Below, one piece after another: positions 21,371 through 29,368 of a DNA stretch of 64,000 nt. Below the pieces are notes generated by a model that was not told where the DNA came from, made no database searches, and saw nothing but the letters and a program-made list of their open reading frames with translations. Every line of letters starts with the position of its first letter. Position 1 is the first letter of the stretch. The stretch comes from an uncultured Spirochaetales bacterium (GTDB lineage: Bacteria; Spirochaetota; Spirochaetia; Sphaerochaetales; Sphaerochaetaceae). The stretch spans positions 107,828 through 171,827 of the forward strand of contig CALXKL010000005.1 of the NCBI GenBank assembly GCA_944388965.1. The letters run 5' to 3'. The position numbers and the translations under genes were made by a program.

Positions 21371-22738
21371 ATGAGGCTTCATCAGGTTGACTTTTCAAGG
21401 ATTTCCGTCACCAGGTCCATAGTCTATTCATCACTTCCGCTGATCGTAGCCGAGTTCGTAAATCTCCTGTACAGCCAGGTCGACAGGATATACATCGCTC
21501 ACATGGAAGGAACTGGGGCCGTTGCGCTTACCGGTGTCGGGCTCTGTCTTCCGATAATTTCGCTCATATCCGCCTTCGCACGGCTCTTCGGTTCGAACGG
21601 CGGCGGACCTCTATGTGCAATCGAGCTGGGAAGGGGCAACGAGAAGGAGGCCGAGAACATCATGGCCACGTCCTTCAGCCTGACACTCGTTACAGGTTTG
21701 GCGATATCAGTGCTTGTCCTCGTTTTCTGCGAGCCCATACTCTATCTGTTCGGCGCAAGCGACCAGACATTTCCATACGCCCAGGACTATCTTCAAATAT
21801 ATGCACTGGGCACCATACCCGTTCTCATATCCTTGTCTCTGACACCGTTCATGAACGACCTGGGTTATTCGTCCGTCGGCATGGTTGGAGTCTGCATCGG
21901 TGCCGTGACGAACATCATACTGGATCCGGTCTTCATCTTCCTCTTTGACATGGGTGTCAAGGGAGCTGCAGTCGCAACGGTCATCAGCCAGGTCCTGTCA
22001 GCCACGTTCTGCATCGGCTTTCTCAGAAGCAGGAATCTTCCGATTCGCCTGAGAATAGGAAGGCTTGATGGCCATGTTGCGCGCATCTGTCTTCTGGGGA
22101 CAAGCGGATTCACGATGGGGGCGACGAATTCCATTGTCCAGCTCGTATGCAACAAGTGCGCTGCAATATGGGGCGGAGACCTATACGTCGGAGTCATGAC
22201 GATTCTCAACTCCATACGCGAGATATTCTCGACGCCTGTCAACGGTCTGTCCAGCGGGGCCGGACCTGTCATGAGCTTCAATTACGGAAGAGGCGATGGA
22301 AGACGTGTCATGAAGGCCAGCAACATGCTCCTACTAATGATGGTCATTTACACCGGTGCGATATGGGCTCTGCTTTACATCTTCCCGGATCCCTTCATAA
22401 GGCTGTTCACGAGTGATGAGGAACTCATGATCGCGACACATCATGCGTTGCAGATATACTTCTTCGGATTCGTCTTCATGAGTCCACACATGACAGGACA
22501 GCAGACCTTCGTTGCTCTGGGATACGCGAAGCAGGCGGTGTTCTTCTCGCTCTTCAGGAAGGTGATCATAGTCGTTCCGCTCACAATCTTCCTGCCGTAT
22601 CTGATAGGGGTCGACGGAGTGGTGCTGGCCGAACCCATAAGCAACGTCATAGGTGGAATCGCTACATACACCGCGATGCGTCTTGTGGTGTTCAGGACGC
22701 TTGGAAAACGGCTTGCCAACACTTCCACCATAAGGTAG
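21371..22738 (+). CDS. MATE-family multidrug/Na+ antiporter
   Basis: A 455-residue polytopic membrane protein with about twelve hydrophobic helices in two MatE halves. The N-terminal block LPLIVAEFVNLLYSQVDRIYIAHMEG and the second-half FTMGATNSIVQLVCNKC and LSSGAGPVMSFNYGRGDGRRV are typical of the MATE superfamily. These carriers export drugs or metabolites against a cation gradient; the substrate is unknown. AGAGGGGTG provides a ribosome-binding site. A second, divergent MATE gene follows mutS in this window. Confidence 0.9.
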   Translation: MRLHQVDFSRISVTRSIVYSSLPLIVAEFVNLLYSQVDRIYIAHMEGTGAVALTGVGLCLPIISLISAFARLFGSNGGGPLCAIELGRGNEKEAENIMATSFSLTLVTGLAISVLVLVFCEPILYLFGASDQTFPYAQDYLQIYALGTIPVLISLSLTPFMNDLGYSSVGMVGVCIGAVTNIILDPVFIFLFDMGVKGAAVATVISQVLSATFCIGFLRSRNLPIRLRIGRLDGHVARICLLGTSGFTMGATNSIVQLVCNKCAAIWGGDLYVGVMTILNSIREIFSTPVNGLSSGAGPVMSFNYGRGDGRRVMKASNMLLLMMVIYTGAIWALLYIFPDPFIRLFTSDEELMIATHHALQIYFFGFVFMSPHMTGQQTFVALGYAKQAVFFSLFRKVIIVVPLTIFLPYLIGVDGVVLAEPISNVIGGIATYTAMRLVVFRTLGKRLANTSTIR

Positions 22739-22763
22739 GATTTTTCACAAGGAAGGTTAATTG

Positions 22764-23384
22764 ATGTCATCCAAGGAATTCATCACATGCGACATGATAC
22801 GTGACGCTGCTCTGAAGCTCGTCTACCGGATGTATACTGAGGACGGATTCGTCCCGGATGTTATCTACGACTCTCTAAGAGGTGGTGCATACATGGCGAA
22901 TGTGATGAGCGAGTTCTACAAGCTCATCGCCCTCAAGGAGGGCAAGACTCCTGTCTTCTATGCGGCGGTCGTCGCCAGAAGCTACAACCTGGTCAAGGAT
23001 CATGCAGGACATGTCGACATTGATGGTTGGACATGGTCGCCGAAGAACCTGAAGAAGGGGCAGAAGGTGCTCATCGTCGATGACATCTTCGACACGGGCA
23101 TGACCGTTAACGCTCTTGTGAATACCGTGATGGAATGCGGAATCCCGCGTGAGGACATCAAGGTCGCCGTCTATGACTACAAGGTGCCTGTATTCAAGCA
23201 TGAGAAGCCGCTTCCGATCCAGCCTGACTACTGGTGCCGCAAGCATGTCCTCGAGAAGCCCGAGGACGAGAGGTGGATCCACTACACATGTCACGAGTTC
23301 ATCGGCCTGACCCATGACGAGATCGATACCGTCTACAAGGACGAGGAGGTCAGGGACATACTTCACAGGATTCTCGAGGACTGA
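22764..23384 (+). CDS. Purine-type phosphoribosyltransferase
   Basis: A 206-residue type I phosphoribosyltransferase. The PRPP loop VLIVDDIFDTGMTVNALV and the pyrophosphate-loop candidate DSLRGGAYMANVMSEF are clear, and the C-terminal hood region PDYWCRKH, RWIHYTCHEFIGLTHDEI resembles hypoxanthine or xanthine-guanine enzymes. It probably salvages purine bases with PRPP, though the base is not certain. ATG 22764 is set by AAGGAAGG with 7 nt spacing; the TTG just before it is less likely. A stem-loop terminator follows. Confidence 0.85.
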   Translation: MSSKEFITCDMIRDAALKLVYRMYTEDGFVPDVIYDSLRGGAYMANVMSEFYKLIALKEGKTPVFYAAVVARSYNLVKDHAGHVDIDGWTWSPKNLKKGQKVLIVDDIFDTGMTVNALVNTVMECGIPREDIKVAVYDYKVPVFKHEKPLPIQPDYWCRKHVLEKPEDERWIHYTCHEFIGLTHDEIDTVYKDEEVRDILHRILED

Positions 23385-23419
23385 ACGTCCCTGAGGAGAT
23401 ACATTTTATTACACCATGA

Positions 23420-23453
23420 AAGGGGAGTCCGGAGTTGATCCGGGCTTCTCCTT
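23420..23453 (+). terminator. Terminator-like hairpin after the phosphoribosyltransferase gene
   Basis: AAGGGGAGTCCGG (23420-23432) pairs with CCGGGCTTCTCCTT (23440-23453) with two G-U pairs, one mismatch and a bulge, followed by atatttg. It is the only candidate end of the plus-strand run before the convergent lipoprotein gene. Confidence 0.55.
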
Positions 23454-23468
23454 ATATTTGACCTGACG

Positions 23469-23497
23469 AAAAAGGGGAAGCCGGCAATGGCTTCCCC
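23469..23497 (-). terminator. Intrinsic terminator of the lipoprotein operon
   Basis: On the minus strand GGGGAAGCC, a 6-nt loop and GGCTTCCCC form a perfect 9-bp stem directly followed by TTTTT. It lies about 20 nt after the stop of the minus-strand lipoprotein gene and is a textbook intrinsic terminator. Confidence 0.85.
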
Positions 23498-23518
23498 TGT
23501 CATGAACAATTCCAGATC

Positions 23519-24478
23519 TCAGATCGTCACGACAAACATGTTGTTGTCCTTTGACAGCATGTAGATCTCGTTGTCGGAACCCTGCACAAACGCCTCGGCC
23601 CTGATGTTGTTCTTCTGAAGATCATGATCAGAAACATCACCGGACGGAGAGACCTTGTAGACAATCGATGAGCTCCGCGTGCCTCTGTAGTAGAGGAAAT
23701 AGAGATTTCCAGCGCTGTCGATAAGGCTTGGGAATTCTTCTTTGTCGTTGCTGCCTGAAATCGACTTGATCTCGGAGAATGCTGTTCCGCTATCAGCCTT
23801 GTAGATCAGGAAGGAGCTTCCAGAGACGCTCACGGCATACTTTGTATTACCATCCGTTGCAAACGATTTGACATCACCGCTGATGCCGGATGTCTTATAG
23901 CCTTCGTAGTAGTAACCATCGGAATATTTGATCAGGCCATTGGTGCTTGAGCGGAATGTTCCTTCTGACTTAGACTTGACAGTGAGTCTGAGCGTTTCGC
24001 CGGAAATCTCAGCAGAATAGATAGTGCCATCGTCTCCGACAAGTCTGGCTTCGTTTCTGGCCATATAGCAGTCGACAATGCCAGTTCCTTTTCCCTCGAC
24101 TTTGAGACTCGTGACTTTTGCTGAAGACGTATCGATGCTGTAGAAGGCCTGAACACCATTGTTTCTGGCACTGTCAGTCATGTAGACGATGGTGTTGTCA
24201 TCTTGCAACCATCCAAGAGCCTGGTAGTAGTGGGTGAAGATGGAGTCGTTGGAAATTACAGGCTCGTCACCGGATGCTACGGCTCTTTTGACTAGACCGT
24301 CGACCGTGACGTAGTACATCGTGCTGGAAGTATCATCATATCCTATGAAACTCCTATTCTTGTTGTCCGACGGGACCTTTTCCAGGCCGTTGAGAAGAAT
24401 TCCGTTGTTGTCCAGATTGCACGAGACGAACGACAGAAGGATAAGTGCAATGCATGTGATAAGAATTGTCTTCTTCAT
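23519..24478 (-). CDS. Lipoprotein of unknown function
   Basis: A 319-residue putative lipoprotein. The N terminus MKKTILITCIALILLSFVSC has a hydrophobic core and a lipobox ending in Cys-20, so it should be lipidated and membrane-anchored. The rest has repeated short beta-rich units (ALGWLQDDNTIVYMTD, NGLIKYSDGYYYEGY, SAGNLYFLYYRGTRSSSIVYKV, NEIYMLSKDNNMFVV), each like a propeller blade, so a beta-propeller fold is plausible. I recognise no family. The start is set by AGGAGGAGAGG just upstream. It lies 13 nt after the beta-barrel gene and shares its transcript. Base use looks richer in A+T than in the neighbours, which may point to relaxed selection or transfer. Confidence 0.8.
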   Translation of the reverse strand: MKKTILITCIALILLSFVSCNLDNNGILLNGLEKVPSDNKNRSFIGYDDTSSTMYYVTVDGLVKRAVASGDEPVISNDSIFTHYYQALGWLQDDNTIVYMTDSARNNGVQAFYSIDTSSAKVTSLKVEGKGTGIVDCYMARNEARLVGDDGTIYSAEISGETLRLTVKSKSEGTFRSSTNGLIKYSDGYYYEGYKTSGISGDVKSFATDGNTKYAVSVSGSSFLIYKADSGTAFSEIKSISGSNDKEEFPSLIDSAGNLYFLYYRGTRSSSIVYKVSPSGDVSDHDLQKNNIRAEAFVQGSDNEIYMLSKDNNMFVVTI

Positions 24479-24491
24479 CTTTCCTCTCCTC

Positions 24492-25109
24492 CTACTGCCT
24501 GTATGTGACGGAAAGCGTTATCGGGACGACGGTAAGAAGCGCGTTCTGGTCGAAGCGCTCCTTCTGCATGTAGAGCTCGGGTATGACCCACAGTCCACTC
24601 TTGAGTCCAAGTCCCCAGTGGTCGGTGATATACCAGTCTATGCCGGTCTCGAACGAGATGAAGAAAGGCAGATACGCACCGCCGTCGGAGACGGACATGT
24701 ACGAGATTCCGACTCCAAGGGAGAGGGGGATCTCGAACTTGCCCTGGAGAGGGACGACCGTCAGCTTGAAAAGCATCGGGACGTTCGTCAGAAGCGTATC
24801 GTCGTTATAGAAGTTGAAGCCGTATCCGATTTCTCCACCGATGGCGACATACGGATTCATGAAGACCTGGTATGCAAGTGATCCGAATCCGCCTACTGGC
24901 TTGAAGGAGGTCTCGCCGTTCTCCTTGAGACCCCATCCTACATAGGTTTTTCCACCAGAGAAGTCGGTTACCGATACGGGAAGCTGAGGTCCTGCCGTGA
25001 TCGTGAATCTCTGGCTGCCGTTGTCATAGTATGTGGCGCTGAATGCGGGAACGCACACAATGAGGACAAGAGCCAGCAGCAGGCTGGTGATCTTTTGTTT
25101 CTTGTTCAT
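24492..25109 (-). CDS. Small outer-membrane beta-barrel protein
   Basis: A 205-residue exported protein with signal peptide MNKKQKITSLLLALVLIVCVPAFSA. The mature part alternates hydrophobic and polar residues with Gly and aromatic residues at intervals (RFTITAGPQLPVSV, YVAIGGEIGYGFNFY, KFEIPLSLGVGISYMSV, WYITDHWGLGLKSGLW) and ends in SVTYRQ. This suits an eight-stranded barrel of the OmpW/Opa kind, of which treponemes have several, but it is not diagnostic. It is the first gene of a two-gene minus-strand unit with the downstream lipoprotein. Its start is weakly supported: GAAGG lies only 1 nt before the ATG. Confidence 0.7.
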   Translation of the reverse strand: MNKKQKITSLLLALVLIVCVPAFSATYYDNGSQRFTITAGPQLPVSVTDFSGGKTYVGWGLKENGETSFKPVGGFGSLAYQVFMNPYVAIGGEIGYGFNFYNDDTLLTNVPMLFKLTVVPLQGKFEIPLSLGVGISYMSVSDGGAYLPFFISFETGIDWYITDHWGLGLKSGLWVIPELYMQKERFDQNALLTVVPITLSVTYRQ

Positions 25110-25152
25110 GCCTTCGAATATAACTGAATTGATGATAAAAGTCTAAAGCAAG

Positions 25153-25182
25153 TTGTGTAGTTTAGCTGTTTTCGGCTAGATT
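25153..25182 (+). promoter_or_regulatory. Candidate promoter of folD
   Basis: TTGTGT (25153-25158) and TAGATT (25177-25182) are 18 nt apart in a 79-nt A+T-rich divergent spacer. Transcription would start about 7 nt later, at or next to the folD ATG (25189), which has no Shine-Dalgarno. A TATATT on the opposite strand near 25120 is a possible -10 for the beta-barrel gene. Confidence 0.4.
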
Positions 25183-25188
25183 AGACAC

Positions 25189-26073
25189 ATGGCGACGAGA
25201 ATGAGCGGCAGACAGGTGGCCGCATGTCACAGACAGAGGATAGAGGCTGAGACAAGAGCCTATGTCGAACGGACCGGAAGAAGGCCCTGTCTTGCGGTCG
25301 TCCTGGTGGGCAATGATCCTGCAAGCATAAGCTACGTGACAAGCAAGAGGAAGGCCTGCGAGGAAATGGGGTTCGAGCATCGGGACTACGAGCTCGACGG
25401 GGCCACAAGCGAAGCGGATCTGCTTGCGCTTATCTCCAGACTGAACGGGGATGACGATGTCGACGGCATACTCGTACAGTTCCCCACACCTGCCCAGATC
25501 GATGACGACAAGGTCGTTCTTGCCATCGATCCGGCGAAGGACGTCGACGGTCTTCACCCAGTCAATGCAGGACTTGCACTCATGGGACGTGAAGGTTTCG
25601 TCTCATGTACTCCGAAGGGCATACTTGCGCTTCTGGACTATTATGGAATAGCTACCGATGGGCGGAGGGTGTGCATCATAGGACGGAGCAACCTGGTCGG
25701 CAAGCCTCTTGCCGCTCTTCTAATGCAGAAGGGAAGGGATGCCACCGTCACCGTATGCAACACGCATACACGTAATCTGGGAGCGATCACCCGCGAAAGC
25801 GACATCATCATCGTCGCTGCCGGGCATGTCGGCACTCTTGGTGCGGACATGGTCAGTGAAGGAGCAGTGGTCATCGATGTCGGAACGAACCGCGTCGAGG
25901 ATTCCTCACGTGAGAGGGGATGGAGGCTTGTCGGTGACTGCGACTATGAGGAAGTGTGCAGAAAGGCCTCGTTCATCACGCCTGTTCCCGGTGGTGTGGG
26001 GCCCATGACCATCACGATGCTCATGGACAACACGCTCATCGCCGCTAGAAGAAGATCTGGAGAGAGGATTTGA
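25189..26073 (+). CDS. folD: Bifunctional methylenetetrahydrofolate dehydrogenase/cyclohydrolase
   Basis: FolD of 294 residues, interconverting 5,10-methylene-, methenyl- and 10-formyl-tetrahydrofolate with NADP. Visible motifs: VGNDPASISYVTSKRKACEEMG with the catalytic Lys region, DVDGILVQFPTP, KDVDGLHPVNAG, CTPKGILALL, IIGRSNLVGKPLAALLM (NADP phosphate loop) and PVPGGVGPMTITML. The start at ATG 25189 (MATRMSGRQVA) fits the family; ATG 25201 would cut the conserved start. There is no clear Shine-Dalgarno. The stop overlaps the TTG start of miaB. Confidence 0.97.
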   Translation: MATRMSGRQVAACHRQRIEAETRAYVERTGRRPCLAVVLVGNDPASISYVTSKRKACEEMGFEHRDYELDGATSEADLLALISRLNGDDDVDGILVQFPTPAQIDDDKVVLAIDPAKDVDGLHPVNAGLALMGREGFVSCTPKGILALLDYYGIATDGRRVCIIGRSNLVGKPLAALLMQKGRDATVTVCNTHTRNLGAITRESDIIIVAAGHVGTLGADMVSEGAVVIDVGTNRVEDSSRERGWRLVGDCDYEEVCRKASFITPVPGGVGPMTITMLMDNTLIAARRRSGERI

Positions 26074-27350
26074 AGAGATACGTACTTGAATCATACGGCT
26101 GTCAGCTGAACATGGCAGAGGCCAATGCGCTCGACATACTGCTCAGGGGTGCGGGCCTGGAGAGGACCGACGACGCCCATCAGGCGGACGCCGTGATAAT
26201 AAACACCTGTTCAGTCAGGAAGAGTGCAGAGAACAGGATCTGGGGACGTCTGTCATATTACCATCACATAAAGAAGGCGGACCATCCCATCAGAATCGTC
26301 GTCACCGGCTGCATGGCCGAGAGGATGAAGGACGATCTGCGCAATCAGGCACCGTTCGTGGATGCCGTCATCGGCACCAACGAAAAGATGGACATCGTGG
26401 AGTATCTCGTCGACGACAGGATCGGGAGAGAAGACCATTACCGCTTCATGTCCAGCTATTACAACGAAGGCGACTTCTCCTCCTATGTCCCGATAATGAA
26501 CGGTTGCAACAACTTCTGTTCCTACTGCATCGTTCCGTACGTCAGGGGCAGGGAGGTGTCCAGGCCTCTCGACGAGATCATCGCCGAGGTCGAGTTCCTG
26601 TCATCCAGGGGTGTCAAGGAGATCACCCTTCTCGGGCAGAACGTCAACTCGTACAGCTGGAACGGATACGACTTTCCGAAACTGCTCTACCAGGTGTGCC
26701 GGCATCTGGGCGACATCGAGTTCGTACGATTCGACTCGCCCCATCCAAAGGACTTCTCACCTGAGCTGATCGAGACGATAGCAGGCGAAGAGAGGGTATG
26801 CAGTCACATACATCTTCCGATGCAGTCAGGAAACACCCGCATTCTTCAGCTGATGAACAGGAAGACGACAAGGGAGAGGTTCTTCTCGCTCGTCGATTCG
26901 ATGCGAAGCACGATTGACGGACTCACCTTCGCGACCGATGTCATGGTCGGCTTCCCTGGCGAGACGCATGAGGAGTACGAAGATACGCTGTCCGCGATGG
27001 AATACCTGTCTCCGATCGAGGCGTTCATGTACTATTACAATCTTCGTGAGGGAACTCCTGCCGCGAAGATGGAAGGACAGATTCCGGAGGACGAGAAGAC
27101 CGCCAGGCTCGAAAGGCTGATCGAGGAGCAGCTTGCAAGAAGCGCCCGCATGAAGAGCTCGCGTGTCGGCATGGTCTGCCGTGCGCTTGTCACGGGCGTC
27201 ACCAGAGATGACAAACAGGCTCTGCTTGCACGCAACGCCCACAATGAGATGATTTCCTTCCGTCCCTCTTCCAAAGTCGTGATCGGCGATGTCGTGACAC
27301 TCAGGACGGTTTCCCTGAAAGGCAATACGTATCTCGGTCAGGAGGCATGA
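26070..27350 (+). CDS. miaB: tRNA-2-methylthio-N6-dimethylallyladenosine synthase
   Basis: MiaB of 426 residues, a radical-SAM methylthiotransferase acting on A37 of tRNAs. The N-terminal cluster cysteines are in ESYGCQLN, INTCSVRKSAENR and VTGCMAERMK; the radical-SAM triad is CNNFCSYCIVPYVRG. The SAM-domain blocks LLGQNVNSY and HLPMQSGNTRIL are present, and a C-terminal TRAM-like region follows. The start appears to be TTG at 26070 within TTGA overlapping the folD stop, with AGAGAGGA before it; MKRYVLESYGCQLN leaves no room for a later start. Confidence 0.96.
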   Translation: MKRYVLESYGCQLNMAEANALDILLRGAGLERTDDAHQADAVIINTCSVRKSAENRIWGRLSYYHHIKKADHPIRIVVTGCMAERMKDDLRNQAPFVDAVIGTNEKMDIVEYLVDDRIGREDHYRFMSSYYNEGDFSSYVPIMNGCNNFCSYCIVPYVRGREVSRPLDEIIAEVEFLSSRGVKEITLLGQNVNSYSWNGYDFPKLLYQVCRHLGDIEFVRFDSPHPKDFSPELIETIAGEERVCSHIHLPMQSGNTRILQLMNRKTTRERFFSLVDSMRSTIDGLTFATDVMVGFPGETHEEYEDTLSAMEYLSPIEAFMYYYNLREGTPAAKMEGQIPEDEKTARLERLIEEQLARSARMKSSRVGMVCRALVTGVTRDDKQALLARNAHNEMISFRPSSKVVIGDVVTLRTVSLKGNTYLGQEA

Positions 27351-27351
27351 C

Positions 27352-28143
27352 ATGAGCGAATACAGGGAAGGCGAGGGCCTTTTCAAGGCCAAGTTCGATT
27401 CATTCACACGGATTCTCGAATCGAGCGGCAAGGTGGCCGTGTTCACAGGCGCAGGGGTATCGACGTTGTCCGGCATCCCGGATTTCAGAGGGAAGCACGG
27501 TGTTTACAACTCGCCTTGGAAGGGCCTTCCTGTGGAGGAGATCCTCTCTATCGACTACTTCTACAGGGAACCCGGGATATTCTATGCCTGGGCCGAAGAG
27601 GTCTGGTACCATCTGGAGGACTATGAACCCAACATCTGCCACAAGGCGCTGGCGAAGATGGAACAGAAGGGACTGCTGAACACAGGTCTTTTCACTCAGA
27701 ACATAGACTTCATGCACCAGAGGGCCGGAAGCAGGCTCGTCTACGAGCTGCACGGATCCGCACGCAGCGCCTACTGCACCAACTGCAACGCATATTACAC
27801 GTATGAGCAGATCGCTCCGATTGTAAGGGCAGGTGAGGTGCCGCGTTGCAGGACCTGCGGCGCACTGATCAAGCCTGACATCGTATTCTATGGAGAGGCC
27901 CTGTCCTCAAGCGTCCTCAAGCAGGCCGAGATCTCGTTCAGCCAGGCCGACCTTGCCATAGTGCTGGGATCCTCTCTGACCGTCTATCCTGCTGCGGCCT
28001 TTCCTGAGCTCACACATTACAACGGTGGGCGTACTGTCATCGTGAACGCCCAGCCGACCGCCCAGGACCGCAATGCCGCTCTTGTCTTCAAGGACATCGA
28101 GCAGTTCTCCATGGCATTGGACGGATATCTTGATACAATCTGA
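27352..28143 (+). CDS. SIR2-family NAD-dependent protein deacylase (sirtuin)
   Basis: A 263-residue sirtuin. NAD-binding GAGVSTLSGIPDFRG, TQNIDFMHQRAGS, the catalytic His in ELHGSARSAYC, the zinc cysteines CTNC and CRTC, and KPDIVFYGE and VLGSSLTVYPAA are all present. It removes acyl groups from lysine using NAD. The substrate class is undecided: the Tyr/Arg pair that marks desuccinylases is not obvious. It starts immediately after miaB and ends at the tmRNA terminator region, with which it converges. Confidence 0.93.
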   Translation: MSEYREGEGLFKAKFDSFTRILESSGKVAVFTGAGVSTLSGIPDFRGKHGVYNSPWKGLPVEEILSIDYFYREPGIFYAWAEEVWYHLEDYEPNICHKALAKMEQKGLLNTGLFTQNIDFMHQRAGSRLVYELHGSARSAYCTNCNAYYTYEQIAPIVRAGEVPRCRTCGALIKPDIVFYGEALSSSVLKQAEISFSQADLAIVLGSSLTVYPAAAFPELTHYNGGRTVIVNAQPTAQDRNAALVFKDIEQFSMALDGYLDTI

Positions 28144-28146
28144 CAC

Positions 28147-28180
28147 AAAAGGAGAAGGCGACCGGCAGATGGTCGCCTTC
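28147..28180 (-). terminator. Intrinsic terminator of tmRNA
   Basis: Read on the minus strand, GAAGGCGACC and GGTCGCCTTC (28171-28180 with 28154-28163) form a perfect 10-bp stem with a 7-nt loop, followed after CTCC by TTTT. It lies just after the 3' end of ssrA and immediately next to the sirtuin stop. Confidence 0.75.
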
Positions 28181-28189
28181 CTTCGGATT

Positions 28190-28561
28190 TGGAGGTGAGG
28201 AGAATCGCACTCCTGTCCTACCGGGACATCCTGGAACGTCTACAGAGCTTAGCCGCAATTCAAGGTATCCCCCGACGGTAGAGCATTGTGGCCAGCTCAC
28301 CTTCGAGGTATCCGCCTTTGTGTCCCCCCGGTCCGGCGGATGGCCGCGGGCAAGACCCTGTTGGTGTCGGACAGCCTCGGGTTAGGATCAGCACCCTTGG
28401 CGCCGTTGCCCATTCACCGCTTACGCAGCGAGAGCGATTGCTTCGTCAGAGACGTACTCGTCTTCTTTCTTGGCAGTTGATTTTTCTGATAGTTTTACAA
28501 GTTGTCGCTTGGCCTGCAGTCCCAAGCCTGCTCTGCCGGCAGTCGAAACTGGAACACCCCC
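28190..28561 (-). ncRNA. ssrA: Transfer-messenger RNA (tmRNA)
   Basis: tmRNA, which rescues stalled ribosomes by acting first as alanyl-tRNA and then as mRNA. The 5' end GGGGGTG (28561-28555) pairs with CACCTCC (28197-28191) as a 7-bp acceptor stem with one G-U pair; the conserved TTCCAGTTTCGACTG follows the 5' strand and a T-arm with CGATTC precedes the 3' strand. The discriminator A is at 28190 and CCA is not encoded. The tag frame starts at GCC (28474-28472) and ends at TAA (28423-28421), giving AKKEDEYVSDEAIALAA; the hydrophobic ALAA end is the usual protease signal. The pseudoknot-rich middle was not modelled. SmpB is encoded 0.8 kb upstream on the same strand. Confidence 0.95.
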
Positions 28562-28588
28562 GTCTCGTCGCTTGAGTCGACAGTTGAG

Positions 28589-28617
28589 AATATAGCAGAC
28601 AAGTCATGACGAGGCAA
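28589..28617 (-). promoter_or_regulatory. Promoter of ssrA
   Basis: On the minus strand TTGCCT (28617-28612) and TATATT (28594-28589) are 17 nt apart. Transcription would begin near 28582, leaving a 5' leader of about 20 nt to be removed by RNase P before the mature end at 28561. Confidence 0.65.
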
Positions 28618-28731
28618 GCCGATGTCAGGAAAGCTGCTGCCATGACATTCCTCTAGCTGGAAACTTTTTGTCTTTTTCTGAACAAATTCGTGCGCATGGT
28701 GTTTTTCAAATGTTTTTCCATATCGCCGTCC

Positions 28732-28760
28732 TTGATATCGAACCTCTTGTCTGATAACTT
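28732..28760 (+). promoter_or_regulatory. Candidate promoter of the TetR gene
   Basis: TTGATA (28732-28737) and TAACTT (28755-28760) are 17 nt apart, about 30 nt upstream of the tetR-family start. The -10 is poor. The A+T-rich stretch 28660-28730 holds several T-runs and an imperfect palindrome CGTGCGCATG that could be an operator, but this is weak. Confidence 0.35.
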
Positions 28761-28788
28761 TGTCATCGTTGCATAGGAGAAGACCACC

Positions 28789-29364
28789 ATGGCCGAGAAG
28801 CTGGATGCAAGAATAGAGAAGACCCTTGATAAACTCAGGAAGGCTCTCATCGAGCTGATGAAGGAGGAGTCTATCGACTCGATCACGGTCACTGCGCTGT
28901 GCAGGAAGGCGGGAATCAACCGTAACACCTTCTATGCACATTTCGGCGAACCCGTCGAGCTTCTCCAGAACATTGAGGATTCTCTGCTTGGCCGCATGTG
29001 GCAGACCCTCTCCAAGGTCGACACGGATGCCCTCGATCTGAAGAACTTCGTCACCGGCATCCTGACGGTGATCAACTGCAACAGGGAGACGTGTCAGGTC
29101 ATCCTGAGCCCGCATGGACGCAGCCGCAACTTCATCAACCGGATTGTGGGCATGCTGCAGGAGAAGACCACAGCCTTGTGGATCAGCAAGGGCATGACGG
29201 CGGAGGAGGCAGACATCACCTACCATTACTGCGTCTCCGGAGCCCTGGGCGTGATCGAAAGTTGGGTCAACAGCGGGTATGTCACGGAGGTGAACCATCT
29301 GGCCAACATGCTCAGCGACCTCATCGAGGACGGCCAGATACGCAATATCAACAGATACTACTGA
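28789..29364 (+). CDS. TetR/AcrR-family transcriptional regulator
   Basis: A 191-residue regulator. The N-terminal helix-turn-helix is typical: RIEKTLDKLRKALIELMKEE, then SITVTALCRKAGINRNTFYAHFG at residues about 25-50. The C-terminal ligand-binding domain is helical and resembles the C-terminal domain seen in some Firmicute-type TetR proteins (ETTALWISKGM-like region, YHYCVSGALGVIESWVNSG). TAGGAGAAG precedes the ATG. It stands alone on the plus strand between ssrA and smpB, both minus; its target is unknown and no transporter gene adjoins it, so autoregulation or a distant target is likely. Confidence 0.88.
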   Translation: MAEKLDARIEKTLDKLRKALIELMKEESIDSITVTALCRKAGINRNTFYAHFGEPVELLQNIEDSLLGRMWQTLSKVDTDALDLKNFVTGILTVINCNRETCQVILSPHGRSRNFINRIVGMLQEKTTALWISKGMTAEEADITYHYCVSGALGVIESWVNSGYVTEVNHLANMLSDLIEDGQIRNINRYY

Positions 29365-29368
29365 CATT

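Noticed and set aside
28286..28643. Small open frames over 28.3-28.6 kb
   Set aside because: They lie within the tmRNA gene or its promoter and show no protein features.
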